Origin: UBA7803 sp041686955
GTDB taxonomy: Bacteria; Pseudomonadota; Gammaproteobacteria; Pseudomonadales; Azotimanducaceae
Direction of reading: 5' to 3'
Assembly (NCBI GenBank): GCA_041686955.1
Contig: JAWLCV010000012.1
Span: 1 to 64,000 of the forward strand
Length of the DNA: 64,000 nt
The first letter of the stretch is position 1; each line of letters starts with the position of its first letter. Position numbers and translations under genes: made by a program. The notes beneath the pieces were generated by a model that was not told where the DNA came from, ran no database searches, and worked only from the letters and a program-made list of their open reading frames with translations. This document shows, piece after piece, positions 7,083 to 16,324 of this stretch.

Positions 7083-8738
7083 TCAGCGCGCCGCGGCGTC
7101 GGCGCAGTCCGAGACCGCTCGGGCCCGCGCCAGGGCCGCCTCCACGAAGCCGGTGAACAGCGGATGGCCGTCCCGCGGCGAGGAGGTGAACTCCGGGTGG
7201 AACTGGCAGGCGAGGAACCACGGGTGGTCCGCCAGCTCGATCATCTCCACCAGCTCGCCGTCGGCGGAACGTCCGGAGACCACCAGCCCGTGCTCCACCA
7301 GGTTCGGCACGTAACGGTTGTTCACCTCGAAACGGTGGCGATGGCGCTCGCGAATCTCGGTGGCGCCGTACACCCGGTGCGCCAGGGTGCCGGGGGTGAT
7401 CACGCAGAGCTGCTCACCGAGCCGCATGGTGCCGCCGAGATCCTCGTCGCCGCTGCGCCGCTCCAGGTTGCCGGCCTCGTCCAGCCATTCGGTGATGAGG
7501 CCGATGACCGGGTGCGGGGTGCCGGGGTCGATCTCGGTGGAGTGCGCCTGGTCGAGCCCCGCCACGTGACGCGCGAACTCGATGACGGCGGCGTGCAGGC
7601 CGTAGCAGATGCCGAGATACGGCACGCCCCGCTCCCGGGCGTACTGCACCGCCATTATCTTGCCGTCGAAGCCGCGCCGGCCGAAGCCGCCCGGCACCAG
7701 GATGGCTGAGACGTCGTCCAGCGCCGCGGTGCCGTGGCGCTCCAGATCCTCGGCATCCAGGTACTTGACCTGCACCCGGGTACGGGTGTGGATGCCGGCG
7801 TGGGTGATGGCTTCCACCAGCGACTTGTACGCGTCCAGCAGGTCCAGATACTTGCCGACGAAGGCGATCTTCACCTCCCGGTCGGGGTGGAGCTGAGCCT
7901 CCACCAGCGCCTGCCACTGGGACAGGTCGGCGGGCGGACACTCCAGCGCCAGGCGTTCCGCCACGAAGGTGTCCACCCCCTGCTCGTGCAGCTTCTGGGG
8001 CACCTGGTAGATGGTCTCCACGTCTTCCAGGGAAACCACCGCCCGCTCCTCCACGTTGGTGAACAACGCGATCTTGCTGCGCGCCGACCGCGGCAGGGGC
8101 CGGTCGGACCGGCACACCAGCACGTCCGGCTGCAGACCGATGGAGCGCAGCTCCTTCACCGAGTGCTGGGTGGGTTTGGTCTTTATCTCACCGGCGGCGG
8201 GAATGAACGGCACGTAGGTGAGGTGGATGAACATGGCCCGCTGGGCCCCCACCTCCAGGCGCAACTGACGGATGGCTTCCAGAAACGGCTGGCTCTCGAT
8301 GTCCCCCACCGTGCCGCCGGTCTCCACCAGCAGCACGTCGCACCCCTCCGCCGCGTCCTTGATGCGGCGCTTGATCTCGTCGGTGACGTGGGGGATCACC
8401 TGCACGGTCGCACCCAGGTAATCGCCGCGGCGCTCCCGGCGAAGCACCTCGGCGTAGATGCTGCCGGTGGTGAAGTTGTTCTTCCGGCTCATGCGCGCCC
8501 GGGAGAAGCGCTCGTAGTTGCCGAGGTCCAGGTCGGTCTCGGCACCGTCCGCGGTGACGAACACCTCGCCGTGCTGAAACGGGCTCATGGTGCCCGGATC
8601 CACGTTGATGTAGGGATCCATCTTCAGCACGTTGACCTTGAGGTTCCGGGCCTCCAGCACGGCCGCCAGGGAGGAGGTGAGGATACCCTTGCCCAGGGAT
8701 GAAACCACACCGCCAGTCACGAATATGAATCGGCTCAT
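7083..8738 (-). CDS. pyrG: CTP synthase
   Basis: 551 residues; makes CTP from UTP using glutamine or ammonia. The N-terminal amidoligase domain starts with the family signature FIFVTGGVVSSLGKGI and contains KMDPYINVDPGTMSPFQHGE. The C-terminal class I glutamine amidotransferase domain begins near residue 290, with the nucleophile Cys in GICYGLH and the His-Glu pair in CQFHPEFTSSP. The elbow is unusual: most bacterial enzymes read GICLGMQ, so Leu-Tyr, Met-Leu and Gln-His changes surround an intact Cys. Upstream 8739-8865 is a 127-base gap with two inverted repeats and probably a promoter. Confidence 0.97.
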   Translation of the reverse strand: MSRFIFVTGGVVSSLGKGILTSSLAAVLEARNLKVNVLKMDPYINVDPGTMSPFQHGEVFVTADGAETDLDLGNYERFSRARMSRKNNFTTGSIYAEVLRRERRGDYLGATVQVIPHVTDEIKRRIKDAAEGCDVLLVETGGTVGDIESQPFLEAIRQLRLEVGAQRAMFIHLTYVPFIPAAGEIKTKPTQHSVKELRSIGLQPDVLVCRSDRPLPRSARSKIALFTNVEERAVVSLEDVETIYQVPQKLHEQGVDTFVAERLALECPPADLSQWQALVEAQLHPDREVKIAFVGKYLDLLDAYKSLVEAITHAGIHTRTRVQVKYLDAEDLERHGTAALDDVSAILVPGGFGRRGFDGKIMAVQYARERGVPYLGICYGLHAAVIEFARHVAGLDQAHSTEIDPGTPHPVIGLITEWLDEAGNLERRSGDEDLGGTMRLGEQLCVITPGTLAHRVYGATEIRERHRHRFEVNNRYVPNLVEHGLVVSGRSADGELVEMIELADHPWFLACQFHPEFTSSPRDGHPLFTGFVEAALARARAVSDCADAAAR

Positions 8739-8759
8739 TTGAGGGATCGTTCACCTCGG

Positions 8760-8811
8760 GGCGTGCTCACGCCCACGCCATCTGTGGAAGGTCGCACGCG
8801 AGGGGCGTGCG
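8760..8811 (-). promoter_or_regulatory. Leader region of pyrG with two inverted repeats
   Basis: The 127-base space between tilS and pyrG holds two perfect inverted repeats: CGCACGC/GCGTGCG (8793-8799 with 8805-8811) and GGCGTG/CACGCC (8760-8765 with 8774-8779). They would form consecutive hairpins in a pyrG leader RNA. No U-run follows, so they are not obvious intrinsic terminators. A weak -35/-10 pair (TTTGAG, 17 bases, TTATCG) lies further upstream near 8825-8855. A regulatory role is inference only. Confidence 0.3.
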
Positions 8812-8865
8812 CAAGATGGGATTGCACGATAACAAAAGGCCCTGGCAACCTCAAAGAAAATCTCC

Positions 8866-10107
8866 TCAGCGCGGGTGCCATTCGACCCGGAAGCGCGGCG
8901 CCGGCCCGGCGGTTGCCGCGTCGGCGGCGTCGCGCTCGGCGATGCCCGGCACCGCCAGCAGGCCCAGGCGGTCGTACAGCAACGGATACACCGGCCGCCG
9001 CCACGGCGGCACGCCGGCCTCCTGGAAGAGTTGCTTGAGGGCACGGTGGTGGCCGCCGGTGCCGAGCCGCTCGCCGCCGCGGCGGAACCGCACCACCACC
9101 GGCCCCGCCGGCGAGATGCCCCGCTCGTCCGGCTGCACGTGCAACTCGCCGTGGGGCAGGCGCAGCACGCCCGGAAGCGGCACCTGGTAGCTCGACGCCA
9201 GGGCGGGAACCGGCCGAACCAGATGGATGCGCCCCCGATAGCGGCGCAGCACCGCGCCCTTCACCTCGAGTTCCGGGTTGCGGTCGACGGCGACATGTAG
9301 CTGACGGTCGAACTCCGCCAGCGCGGTCCGGGGCGGCGCGGCGATGCCGCGCCCGGCGAGCCACACCCGCAGCAGCTCGGGGCGCTGGCGGGACGGAACG
9401 GCCGCCAGGTCCGCCACCGGCAGCCAGTCCCGCCCCAGGACGGCGCTCTGCGCCAGCAGTCGATCGGCCAGCCGGTGGCGTTCCATGGCGCCGATGAGGG
9501 CCTCATCCACGTTCGGCCAGCGGCGACGGATGTCCGGCAACAGGGCGTGCCGCAGGAAATTGCGATCGAGAGCCTGATCCGCATTGGCCGGATCGTCCAC
9601 CCAGGCGAGGCCATGGCGCGCGGCGTACTCGGCGAGCCGTGCCCTCGGCAGATCCAGCAGGGGGCGCACCAGCGTACCGGCGCCGAACGGGCGCGCGCGG
9701 GGCATGCCGTAGAGGCCGCGGCCCTGGAGCAGCCGCAACAGCACCGTTTCCGCCTGGTCGTCCCGATGGTGGGCGAGGAACAGCAATCCGCCCCGGGCGA
9801 GAAGCTCCGCGAACACGGCGTAGCGCGCGGCCCGGGCCTGGGCCTCGACGTTGCCCCGGCTCGGCACCCGGACCCGCCGCGCCACCAGCGCCACCCCCAG
9901 GTCCGCGCACACAGCCTCGCAGTGTCGGTGCCACCGGGCCGACTCCGGATGCAGAGCGTGGTCCACGTGGACCGCGGTGAGCGGCCGTCCCCGGCACTCC
10001 CGCCGGGCCGCGTGAAGCAGCACGGTGGAGTCCAGCCCGCCGCTGTAGCCCACGAACAGCGGCCCGGAACCCCAGGCCGCCGCCACGGCTTCGCGAACGG
10101 CGTTCAC
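8866..10107 (-). CDS. tilS: tRNA(Ile)-lysidine synthase
   Basis: 413 residues; ligates lysine to C34 of the AUA-reading tRNA-Ile, making it isoleucine-specific. The N-terminal PP-loop ATPase motif is YSGGLDSTVLLHAA at residues 21-34, followed by HVDHALHPES and HHRDDQAETVLLRLLQGRG. The C-terminal part (FRRGGERL, KQLFQEAGVPPWRR) is the TilS substrate-binding domain. GTG start, one base after the dnaE stop, with a GGGGTGAG ribosome site inside dnaE. In E. coli and Pseudomonas accA usually lies between dnaE and tilS; here there is no room for it. Confidence 0.95.
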   Translation of the reverse strand: MNAVREAVAAAWGSGPLFVGYSGGLDSTVLLHAARRECRGRPLTAVHVDHALHPESARWHRHCEAVCADLGVALVARRVRVPSRGNVEAQARAARYAVFAELLARGGLLFLAHHRDDQAETVLLRLLQGRGLYGMPRARPFGAGTLVRPLLDLPRARLAEYAARHGLAWVDDPANADQALDRNFLRHALLPDIRRRWPNVDEALIGAMERHRLADRLLAQSAVLGRDWLPVADLAAVPSRQRPELLRVWLAGRGIAAPPRTALAEFDRQLHVAVDRNPELEVKGAVLRRYRGRIHLVRPVPALASSYQVPLPGVLRLPHGELHVQPDERGISPAGPVVVRFRRGGERLGTGGHHRALKQLFQEAGVPPWRRPVYPLLYDRLGLLAVPGIAERDAADAATAGPAPRFRVEWHPR

Positions 10108-10108
10108 C

Positions 10109-13100
10109 TCACCCCGCGGCGTAGGAGAGCTTCACCCGCTCGTCGCCGAACTCGGAGCGCAGCCTGGCCAGCAGATCGTCGCTGGGCCGGACCCGCCAGT
10201 CGGGCCCGAGAACGATGCGCCCCCGGGCGGCGACCCCGCCATCGACGGTCTGATACAGCACGGTCACCGGGCAGCCGACGCCGTTGTGCCGGTGGGGCTC
10301 CAGGCAGCGTTTGAGGCGGGCCGGAAGGTCCCGCGGCGCGCTGCGGGCGCACAGATCCAGCAGCAGCGCCCGGCCGTACCGGGCACGCGCCTCCTCCATG
10401 GTGTAGACGTTCTCCACCTTGAGCTTGAGCGCGCCGGTGTAGTCGTCCGGCTGCACTTCGCCTTCGAACAGGAGGATCGCGTCCTTGGCGATCTTGCCGC
10501 GGTTGGCCTCGAAGGCGTCGGTGAACACCGACGCCTCGATGCGGGCGCTGCGGTCATCGAGCACCAGAAAGCACAGGTCGCCGCCCCGCCGGCTGCGCAT
10601 GACCCGCATGGATACGACCAGCCCGGCGACGAGCTGGTTGCCCTTCTCCGCCCGCAGCCGGACGATGTCGTTGGGGCAGATCTGGCGCAGCTCCGGCAGG
10701 TACTCCTCGATGGGGTGCCCGGTGAGATAGAGCCCGAGGGTTTCCTTCTCGCCCTCGAGCCGCTCGCGCCGGGTCAGCGGCGGCACCTGGATCCGCGCCG
10801 GGGGCGCCGCCACGGGCTCGCCCATGCCGCCGAACATGTCGGTCATGCCCAGGGCGTCGTTGCGGGCCGCCTGCTCGGCGCTCTGCAGCGCGTCGGCCAG
10901 CTCCGCCGCCAGCCGGGCCCGCACCTGATCACGGCTCTCCCCCCCGGCGGCGAAGTCGTCCATGGCCCCGGAGCGGATCAGCGCCTCCAGCACCCGCTTG
11001 TTGGCCTTCTTCGCGTCCACCCGATGGCAGAAATCGCCGAGGCTCTCGAACGGGCCGCCGGCCTCGCGGGCCTCCACCAGCGCCGCTACCGGGCCCTCGC
11101 CCACCCCGCGCACCGCGCCGAGGCCGTAGATGACCCGGCCGTCGCGGCCGGTGAAGCGGTAGTGGCTGCGGTTGACGCTCGGCGGTTCCAGGGCGAGCTT
11201 CATGCTGCGCACCTCGTCCACCAGGGTGACCACCTTGTCGATGTTCTGCATGTCGGCCGACAAGGTAGCGGCCATGAACTCGGCGGGATGGTGGGCCTTC
11301 AGCCACGCGGTCTGGAACGACACCAGGGCGTAGGTGGCGCTGTGCGACTTGTTGAAGGCGTAGCCGGAGAACTTCTCCATGAGGTCGAAGATCTCGCCGG
11401 CGAGCTTCGGGTCGATGCCCCGCTCCCCGGTGCCGTGCAGGAACTGCTCCCGCACCTTGGCCATCTCCTCGGGCTTCTTCTTGCCCATGGCGCGGCGCAG
11501 CAGGTCCGCCTGGCCCAGGGTGAAGCCGGCGAGCACCTGGGCGCTCTGCATCACCTGCTCCTGATAGAGCATGACCCCGTAGGTGCTGGAGAGCACCGGC
11601 TCCATGTCCGGATGCGGGTACACCACGGGCTTGCGCCCGTGCTTGCGGTCGATGTAGTCGTCCACCGCGCCGGACTGCAGCGGTCCGGGCCGGAACAGGG
11701 CCACCAGGGCGATGATGTCGTCGAACCGGTCCGGTTTCAGACGGCGGATCAGATCCTTCATGCCCCGGGATTCGAGCTGGAACACGCCCGTGGTCTCGGC
11801 CTCCTTGAGCAGCTCGAAGGTGGCGGGATCTTCCAGGGGAATGCGGTCGATGCGCACCGGCTCCGCCCCCTCGGGCAGATGGGCGTTGATGGCCTGCACC
11901 GCCCATTGAATGATGGTGAGGGTCTTCAGGCCCAGGAAGTCGAACTTCACCAGGCCCGCCTTCTCCACGTCGTCCTTGTCGAACTGGGAGACCAGGCCGC
12001 CCGCCTGCTCGTCCACGTAGAGCGGCACGAAGTCGGTGAGGGCCGAAGGCGCGATGACCACGCCGCCGGCGTGACGGCCCACGCCGCGGACCACGCCTTC
12101 GAGCTTGTAGGCCATCTCCATGATCTCCGCCACCTCCTCGTTCTCCTCGATGAAGGTAGCGAGCTCCTTGCTCTGCTCCACGGCCTTGGCCAGGGTCATC
12201 CCCACCTCGAAGGGGATCAGCTTCGAGAGCTTGTCGGCGAGGCCGTAGGGCTTTCCCTGCACGCGGGCCACGTCGCGCACCACGGCCTTGGCGGCCATGG
12301 TGCCGAAGGTGATGATCTGGCTCACCGCGTCCTGGCCGTAGCGCTCGGAGACGTGAGCGATGACCCGGTCGCGCCCCTCCATGCAGAAGTCGATGTCGAA
12401 GTCGGGCATGGAGACCCGTTCCGGGTTGAGGAAGCGCTCGAACAGCAGGTCGTAGCGCAGCGGATCCATGTCGGTGATACCGAGGGCGTAGGCCACCAGA
12501 GAGCCGCCGCCGGAGCCGCGGCCCGGCCCCACCGGGATGTCGTTGGCCTTGGCCCAGCCGATGAACTCCATGACGATGAGGAAGTAGCCGGGGAAACCCA
12601 TCTGGTTGATGATCCCGAGCTCGTACTCCAGCCGTTCCCGGTAACGCTCCTCGGGCAGCTCCAGCTCGCCGAGCTCCGCGAGCCGGCGCAGGCGCCGATC
12701 CAGCCCCGCCCGGGCCTCGGTTTCCAGGAACGCCTCCAGGGTCACGCCTTCGGGCACCGGATAGTTCGGCAGGTAGTACTGCCCGAGCGGCACTTCCACG
12801 GTGCAGCGGCGGGCGATCTCCACGCTGTTGGCCAGGGCTTCCGGCAGGTCGCTGAACAGCTCCGCCATCTCCGCCGCGGTCTTGAGGTATTGAGCCGGGC
12901 TGTAGCGGCGCTCCCGGCGCGGATCGTCCAGGGTCCGTCCCTCGTGGATGCACACCCGCGTCTCGTGGGCCTCGAAGTCGGCCTCGTCCAGGAAGCAGAC
13001 GTCGTTGGTGGCCACCACCGGCAATCCCAGGCGCGCCGCCAGCGGCACCGCCAGGGCGATGTAGGGCTCCTCGCCGGCGCGCCCCGTGCGCGTGACCTCC

Positions 13101-13624
13101 ACGTAGAAGCGCTCGGGAAAGGCCGCCTGCCATTCTTTCGCGATCTGCTCGGCTCGGGCTTCGTCGCCCTTGGACAACGCCTGGCCCAGCTCGCCGTCAC
13201 GCCCCCCGGACAGCACCAGCAGGCCCTCCGAGCCGGCGAAGAGCTGTTCCCGGCTCAAGGTTCCGCGCACGGCAGCGTTGGTGTACGCGGCGGACACCAG
13301 GGCGATGAGGTTGCGAAAACCGGCCTGGTTCATGGCGAGAACGCCCAGGCGGTAGCGCTCCCCGGCCTCGCCGTGGAGCTCGAGGTCCGCGCCGACGAGG
13401 GGCTTCACCCCGGCGGCGAGGGCGGCCTGGTAGAACTTCACCAGGGCGAACAGGTTGGCCCGGTCCGTGAGCGCCAGGGCCGGCATCGCGAGCTCGGCGG
13501 CGCGCCGCGTCAGGGGCTTCACCTTGACGATGCTGTCTGCCAGCGAGTACTCGCTGTGCACCCGCAGGTGAACGAACTCCGGTTGCCGGGGAGGCTCCGC
13601 CGCCGCGCTGATCGCCTCGGCCAT
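10109..13624 (-). CDS. dnaE: DNA polymerase III alpha subunit
   Basis: 1171-residue replicative polymerase, the usual DnaE length. The N-terminal PHP domain starts EFVHLRVHSEYSLADSIVK; the polymerase palm carries the catalytic acidic residues in MPDFDIDFCMEGRDR near residue 405 and in VKFDFLGLKTL near residue 560. Further conserved blocks are GPGRGSGGGSLVAYALGITD and YAFNKSHSATYA. The C-terminal OB-fold region (LVAGLVVSMRVMRSRRG) and tau-binding tail follow. It sits directly after rnhB, as in E. coli. Long open frames on the opposite strand across this gene are composition artefacts. Confidence 0.98.
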   Translation of the reverse strand: MAEAISAAAEPPRQPEFVHLRVHSEYSLADSIVKVKPLTRRAAELAMPALALTDRANLFALVKFYQAALAAGVKPLVGADLELHGEAGERYRLGVLAMNQAGFRNLIALVSAAYTNAAVRGTLSREQLFAGSEGLLVLSGGRDGELGQALSKGDEARAEQIAKEWQAAFPERFYVEVTRTGRAGEEPYIALAVPLAARLGLPVVATNDVCFLDEADFEAHETRVCIHEGRTLDDPRRERRYSPAQYLKTAAEMAELFSDLPEALANSVEIARRCTVEVPLGQYYLPNYPVPEGVTLEAFLETEARAGLDRRLRRLAELGELELPEERYRERLEYELGIINQMGFPGYFLIVMEFIGWAKANDIPVGPGRGSGGGSLVAYALGITDMDPLRYDLLFERFLNPERVSMPDFDIDFCMEGRDRVIAHVSERYGQDAVSQIITFGTMAAKAVVRDVARVQGKPYGLADKLSKLIPFEVGMTLAKAVEQSKELATFIEENEEVAEIMEMAYKLEGVVRGVGRHAGGVVIAPSALTDFVPLYVDEQAGGLVSQFDKDDVEKAGLVKFDFLGLKTLTIIQWAVQAINAHLPEGAEPVRIDRIPLEDPATFELLKEAETTGVFQLESRGMKDLIRRLKPDRFDDIIALVALFRPGPLQSGAVDDYIDRKHGRKPVVYPHPDMEPVLSSTYGVMLYQEQVMQSAQVLAGFTLGQADLLRRAMGKKKPEEMAKVREQFLHGTGERGIDPKLAGEIFDLMEKFSGYAFNKSHSATYALVSFQTAWLKAHHPAEFMAATLSADMQNIDKVVTLVDEVRSMKLALEPPSVNRSHYRFTGRDGRVIYGLGAVRGVGEGPVAALVEAREAGGPFESLGDFCHRVDAKKANKRVLEALIRSGAMDDFAAGGESRDQVRARLAAELADALQSAEQAARNDALGMTDMFGGMGEPVAAPPARIQVPPLTRRERLEGEKETLGLYLTGHPIEEYLPELRQICPNDIVRLRAEKGNQLVAGLVVSMRVMRSRRGGDLCFLVLDDRSARIEASVFTDAFEANRGKIAKDAILLFEGEVQPDDYTGALKLKVENVYTMEEARARYGRALLLDLCARSAPRDLPARLKRCLEPHRHNGVGCPVTVLYQTVDGGVAARGRIVLGPDWRVRPSDDLLARLRSEFGDERVKLSYAAG

Positions 13625-14254
13625 CTAGAACAGCTCTCCGTTCTCGGCGACCACCTCACCGGGCACACCCAGGGCTCCCCGGACCGGCGCGAACGACTGC
13701 CGGTGCAGCGGCGTCGGGCCGAGCTCGCCGAGCGCCTTCAGGTGCTCGGGCGTGGCATAGCCCTTGTGCCGCTCCAGGCCATAACCCGGGTATGTCTCCG
13801 CCAGGGCCACCATCTCCGCGTCCCGCGCCACCTTGGCGAGAATGCCCGCCGCGCTGATGGCCGGCATGAGGGCATCACCGCCCACCAGGGCTACCGCCGA
13901 AACCGGGAACGCCGGCGTGAGGTTGCCGTCCACGAAGATCAGCTCCGGGGCCGGGGACAGTGCGGCCACCGCCCGCTGCATGGCCAGGTGACTGGCGCGC
14001 AGGATGTTGATCTCGTCGATCTCGGCCACTTCGGCTCGGCCGAGCGCCCAGGCCAGCGCCCGCTCGCGAATCTGCCCCGCCAGGGTCTCGCGCTGCTCGG
14101 CGGTGAGAACCTTGGAGTCCTTGAGCCCGTCGATGGGCCGCAGAGGGTCGAGAATCACGGCTGCGGCGAGCACCGGCCCCGCCAGCGGCCCCCTGCCCGC
14201 CTCGTCCACACCCGCCGTGAGCACAGGCAGTGCCTGGTCTTCGAACAATCTCAT
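13625..14254 (-). CDS. rnhB: Ribonuclease HII
   Basis: 209 residues; removes RNA from RNA-DNA hybrids and initiates ribonucleotide excision. The catalytic acidic motif is in TAGVDEAGRGPLAGPV near residue 12, with a later catalytic Asp in FVDGN. The open frame extends upstream into lpxB in another reading, but family alignment fixes the ATG at 14254 (MRLFEDQALPVLTAG). It lies 28 bases after the lpxB stop and its TAG stop is immediately before dnaE, keeping the lpxB-rnhB-dnaE order of E. coli. Confidence 0.95.
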   Translation of the reverse strand: MRLFEDQALPVLTAGVDEAGRGPLAGPVLAAAVILDPLRPIDGLKDSKVLTAEQRETLAGQIRERALAWALGRAEVAEIDEINILRASHLAMQRAVAALSPAPELIFVDGNLTPAFPVSAVALVGGDALMPAISAAGILAKVARDAEMVALAETYPGYGLERHKGYATPEHLKALGELGPTPLHRQSFAPVRGALGVPGEVVAENGELF

Positions 14255-14282
14255 GAATGCGTGATCTACCGCCCCGCTTCTC

Positions 14283-15437
14283 TCAGTCGGCCCGCAGCCA
14301 GCCGGCCACGGCATCCGCCGCTCTGGCATCGGCGTCACAACGCAGCTCCCGATGCAGGCGGTCGAACTCCGCCAAGTATTCGGGGTCGCCCCCGGCCTTG
14401 TCCAGTTCCCGGAGCAGCGCGGCGGCCAGAGCCGCCGGCGTGGCCCGATCCTGCAGCAGTTCGGGGACCAGCTCGCGGCCGGCGAGAATGTTCGGCAGCG
14501 CCACATAGGGCGTGCGCAGCAGGCGGCGCACCAGTGCATAGCTGACCCGTCCGAGGCGGTAGCTGACCACCATGGGACGCCGCAGCAGCATGCCTTCCAG
14601 GGTGCTGGTGCCCGATTTCACCAGCGCTGCGTCGCAGGCGCACAGCGCGCGCCGGGCGTTGCCGTGATCCGGGACGATGCGCAGCGCAGGCTGCCGGCGC
14701 GTCGCCTCCGCGAGCCACCGGGCGATGGCCGGCCGCACGCAGGGCACCACGAAACGCGCCTCCGGCCGATGCTCGGCGATGCGCGCCGCGGCCTCGAGAA
14801 ACACCGGCCCCAGCAGGCGGATCTCGGACATGCGGCTGCCCGGGAGCAGGCCCACCACGAGCCCGGCCTCGGGCAGCCCGAGCTCGGCCCGGGCCGCGCG
14901 CCGGTGAGCATCGTCACCGGCGTCCAGGTCGATGGCGTCCGCCAGCGGGTGGCCCACGTAGACCGCGCGCAGCGGCGTGTCCCGGTACAGGGCCGGCTCG
15001 AACGGATACAGGGTGAGGAGCATGTCGGCGGCCCGGGCGATGCGCCGGATACGGCCGCGGCGCCACGCGTAGACCGAGGGGCTCACGTAGTGCACGGTGG
15101 GAACCCCTCGCTGCCGCAGCCGGCGTTCGAGCAGCAGGTTGAAGACGTTGAAGTCGACGCCTACGAAGACGTCCGGACGCCGCGCATCGAAGGTGCGCAG
15201 CAGCAGACGCAGGATGCGGAGCAGCTCGGGCAGCCGGCGCAGGGGATCGACGAACCCGTTCACCGCCAGCCGGTCCATGGGAACCAGGGATTCCAGGCCC
15301 TCCGCCAGCATGCCCGGGCCGCCGATGCCGAGGAAACGGGCGTCCGGGTAACGGCGCTTGAGCTCGGCCATCAGGCCCCGGCCCAGGTTGTCGCCCGACG
15401 CCTCGCCGGCGACCATGCCGATGGTGAGCGGTGCCAC
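14283..15437 (-). CDS. lpxB: Lipid-A-disaccharide synthase
   Basis: 384-residue peripheral-membrane glycosyltransferase that joins UDP-2,3-diacylglucosamine to lipid X to give the lipid A disaccharide. The N-terminal MVAGEASGDNLGRGL, the GVDFNVFNLLLERRL block, HYVSPSVYAWRRGR and the C-terminal KSGTSTLE and VSYRLGRVSY segments are LpxB signatures. Starts 21 bases after the lpxA stop. It forms one unit with lpxD, fabZ and lpxA. Confidence 0.97.
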   Translation of the reverse strand: MAPLTIGMVAGEASGDNLGRGLMAELKRRYPDARFLGIGGPGMLAEGLESLVPMDRLAVNGFVDPLRRLPELLRILRLLLRTFDARRPDVFVGVDFNVFNLLLERRLRQRGVPTVHYVSPSVYAWRRGRIRRIARAADMLLTLYPFEPALYRDTPLRAVYVGHPLADAIDLDAGDDAHRRAARAELGLPEAGLVVGLLPGSRMSEIRLLGPVFLEAAARIAEHRPEARFVVPCVRPAIARWLAEATRRQPALRIVPDHGNARRALCACDAALVKSGTSTLEGMLLRRPMVVSYRLGRVSYALVRRLLRTPYVALPNILAGRELVPELLQDRATPAALAAALLRELDKAGGDPEYLAEFDRLHRELRCDADARAADAVAGWLRAD

Positions 15438-15458
15438 GGCCTCAGCCGGGCAGCTTGA

Positions 15459-16307
15459 TCATGATTCGGTCCCGCCGGAAGGCTCGCCGGAAGGCTCGCC
15501 GGAAGCCTCGCCAGCGGCGCCGCCACGCTCGTTCCGCGGCCGCACGATGCCCCAGCGGGAATCGCGCACGCAGGCCACGAACGAGGCCACCTCCGGAACC
15601 TGGTCCGCCAGCGGCGCCAGGCGTTCGCAGGCTTCCCGGGCGGTGAGGCCGGAGCGGTAGACGGTCTTGTAGGCGTCCCGGATCTGCCGGATCAGGGTCC
15701 GGGAGTAGCCGCGCCGGCGCATGCCCTCGATGTTGGGCCCCACGGCGGCGGCCGGGTTGCCCATGACCGTGACGTAGTCGGGCACGTCCTTGATCACCAG
15801 GCTCATGGCCGCCAGATGGGTGTGGGCGCCGACGCGCCGGTGCTGGGCCACCCCCGCATAGCCGCCGAAGTTGGCGTAGTCCCCCACCCTCACGTGCCCG
15901 GAGACCGCGGCGTAGTTCGCCAGGATCACGTGATCGCCGATGACGCAGTCGTGGGCGATGTGCACGTACGGCATGAACAGGCAATGGCTGCCGATGACCG
16001 TGCGCCCCTGGTCCTTCACCGTGCCCCGGTGCACGTTCACCCCTTCCCGGAACACGTTGTCGTCGCCCACCTCCAGGGTGGTGGGCTCGCCCTGGTAGCT
16101 CGTGTCGGAGGTGTCCTCGCCGATGCAGGAGAACTGGTAGATGCGGTTGCGCTTCCCGAGGCGCGTCGGACCCTTCAGCACCACGTGGGAGGCGATGCTG
16201 CAGTCGTCGCCGATCTCCACGTCCGGGCCCACGATGGTCCAGGGCCCGATGGAGACGTTGGCGCCGATCCGCGCAGACGGATCGATGATGGCTCTGGGAT
16301 CGATCAC
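15459..16307 (-). CDS. lpxA: UDP-N-acetylglucosamine O-acyltransferase
   Basis: 282 residues; adds the first 3-hydroxyacyl chain of lipid A. Left-handed beta-helix hexapeptide repeats begin at once (VIDPRAIIDPSARIGANVSIG) and the catalytic His lies in the HIAHDCVIG region. I chose the GTG at 16307, where the family N-terminus begins and a strong GAGGAGG ribosome site lies about 9 bases upstream; an ATG at 16346 inside fabZ is the alternative. It is about 20 residues longer than E. coli LpxA because of a Gly/Glu/Pro/Ser tail encoded by a 12-bp tandem repeat. It follows fabZ by 17 bases. Confidence 0.93.
   Translation of the reverse strand: MIDPRAIIDPSARIGANVSIGPWTIVGPDVEIGDDCSIASHVVLKGPTRLGKRNRIYQFSCIGEDTSDTSYQGEPTTLEVGDDNVFREGVNVHRGTVKDQGRTVIGSHCLFMPYVHIAHDCVIGDHVILANYAAVSGHVRVGDYANFGGYAGVAQHRRVGAHTHLAAMSLVIKDVPDYVTVMGNPAAAVGPNIEGMRRRGYSRTLIRQIRDAYKTVYRSGLTAREACERLAPLADQVPEVASFVACVRDSRWGIVRPRNERGGAAGEASGEPSGEPSGGTES
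15473..15512 (-). repeat. 12-bp tandem repeat at the 3' end of lpxA
   Basis: About three copies of the unit ggctcgccggaa (plus-strand sense) lie in frame near the lpxA stop and encode a GE(A/P)SGEPSGEPSG tail. A 12-bp unit keeps frame, so copy number can change without breaking the gene. The tail lies beyond the conserved LpxA C-terminal helices, so it probably has no catalytic role. Confidence 0.75.
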
Positions 16308-16324
16308 GCCGGCCACCTCCTCTT

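Noticed and set aside
8739..9038. Small plus-strand gene upstream of pyrG
   Set aside because: Runs antisense into tilS, composition Arg/Pro/Ala-rich, no ribosome site.
10286..14545. 1419-codon open frame on the plus strand opposite dnaE and rnhB
   Set aside because: Antisense to a fully conserved dnaE; long frames opposite high-G+C genes arise from codon bias. Product is His/Gln/Arg/Gly low complexity with no domain.
14539..14545. Longer rnhB start inside lpxB
   Set aside because: The extra residues are in an alternative frame of lpxB and do not match RNase HII; the ATG at 14254 fits the family.
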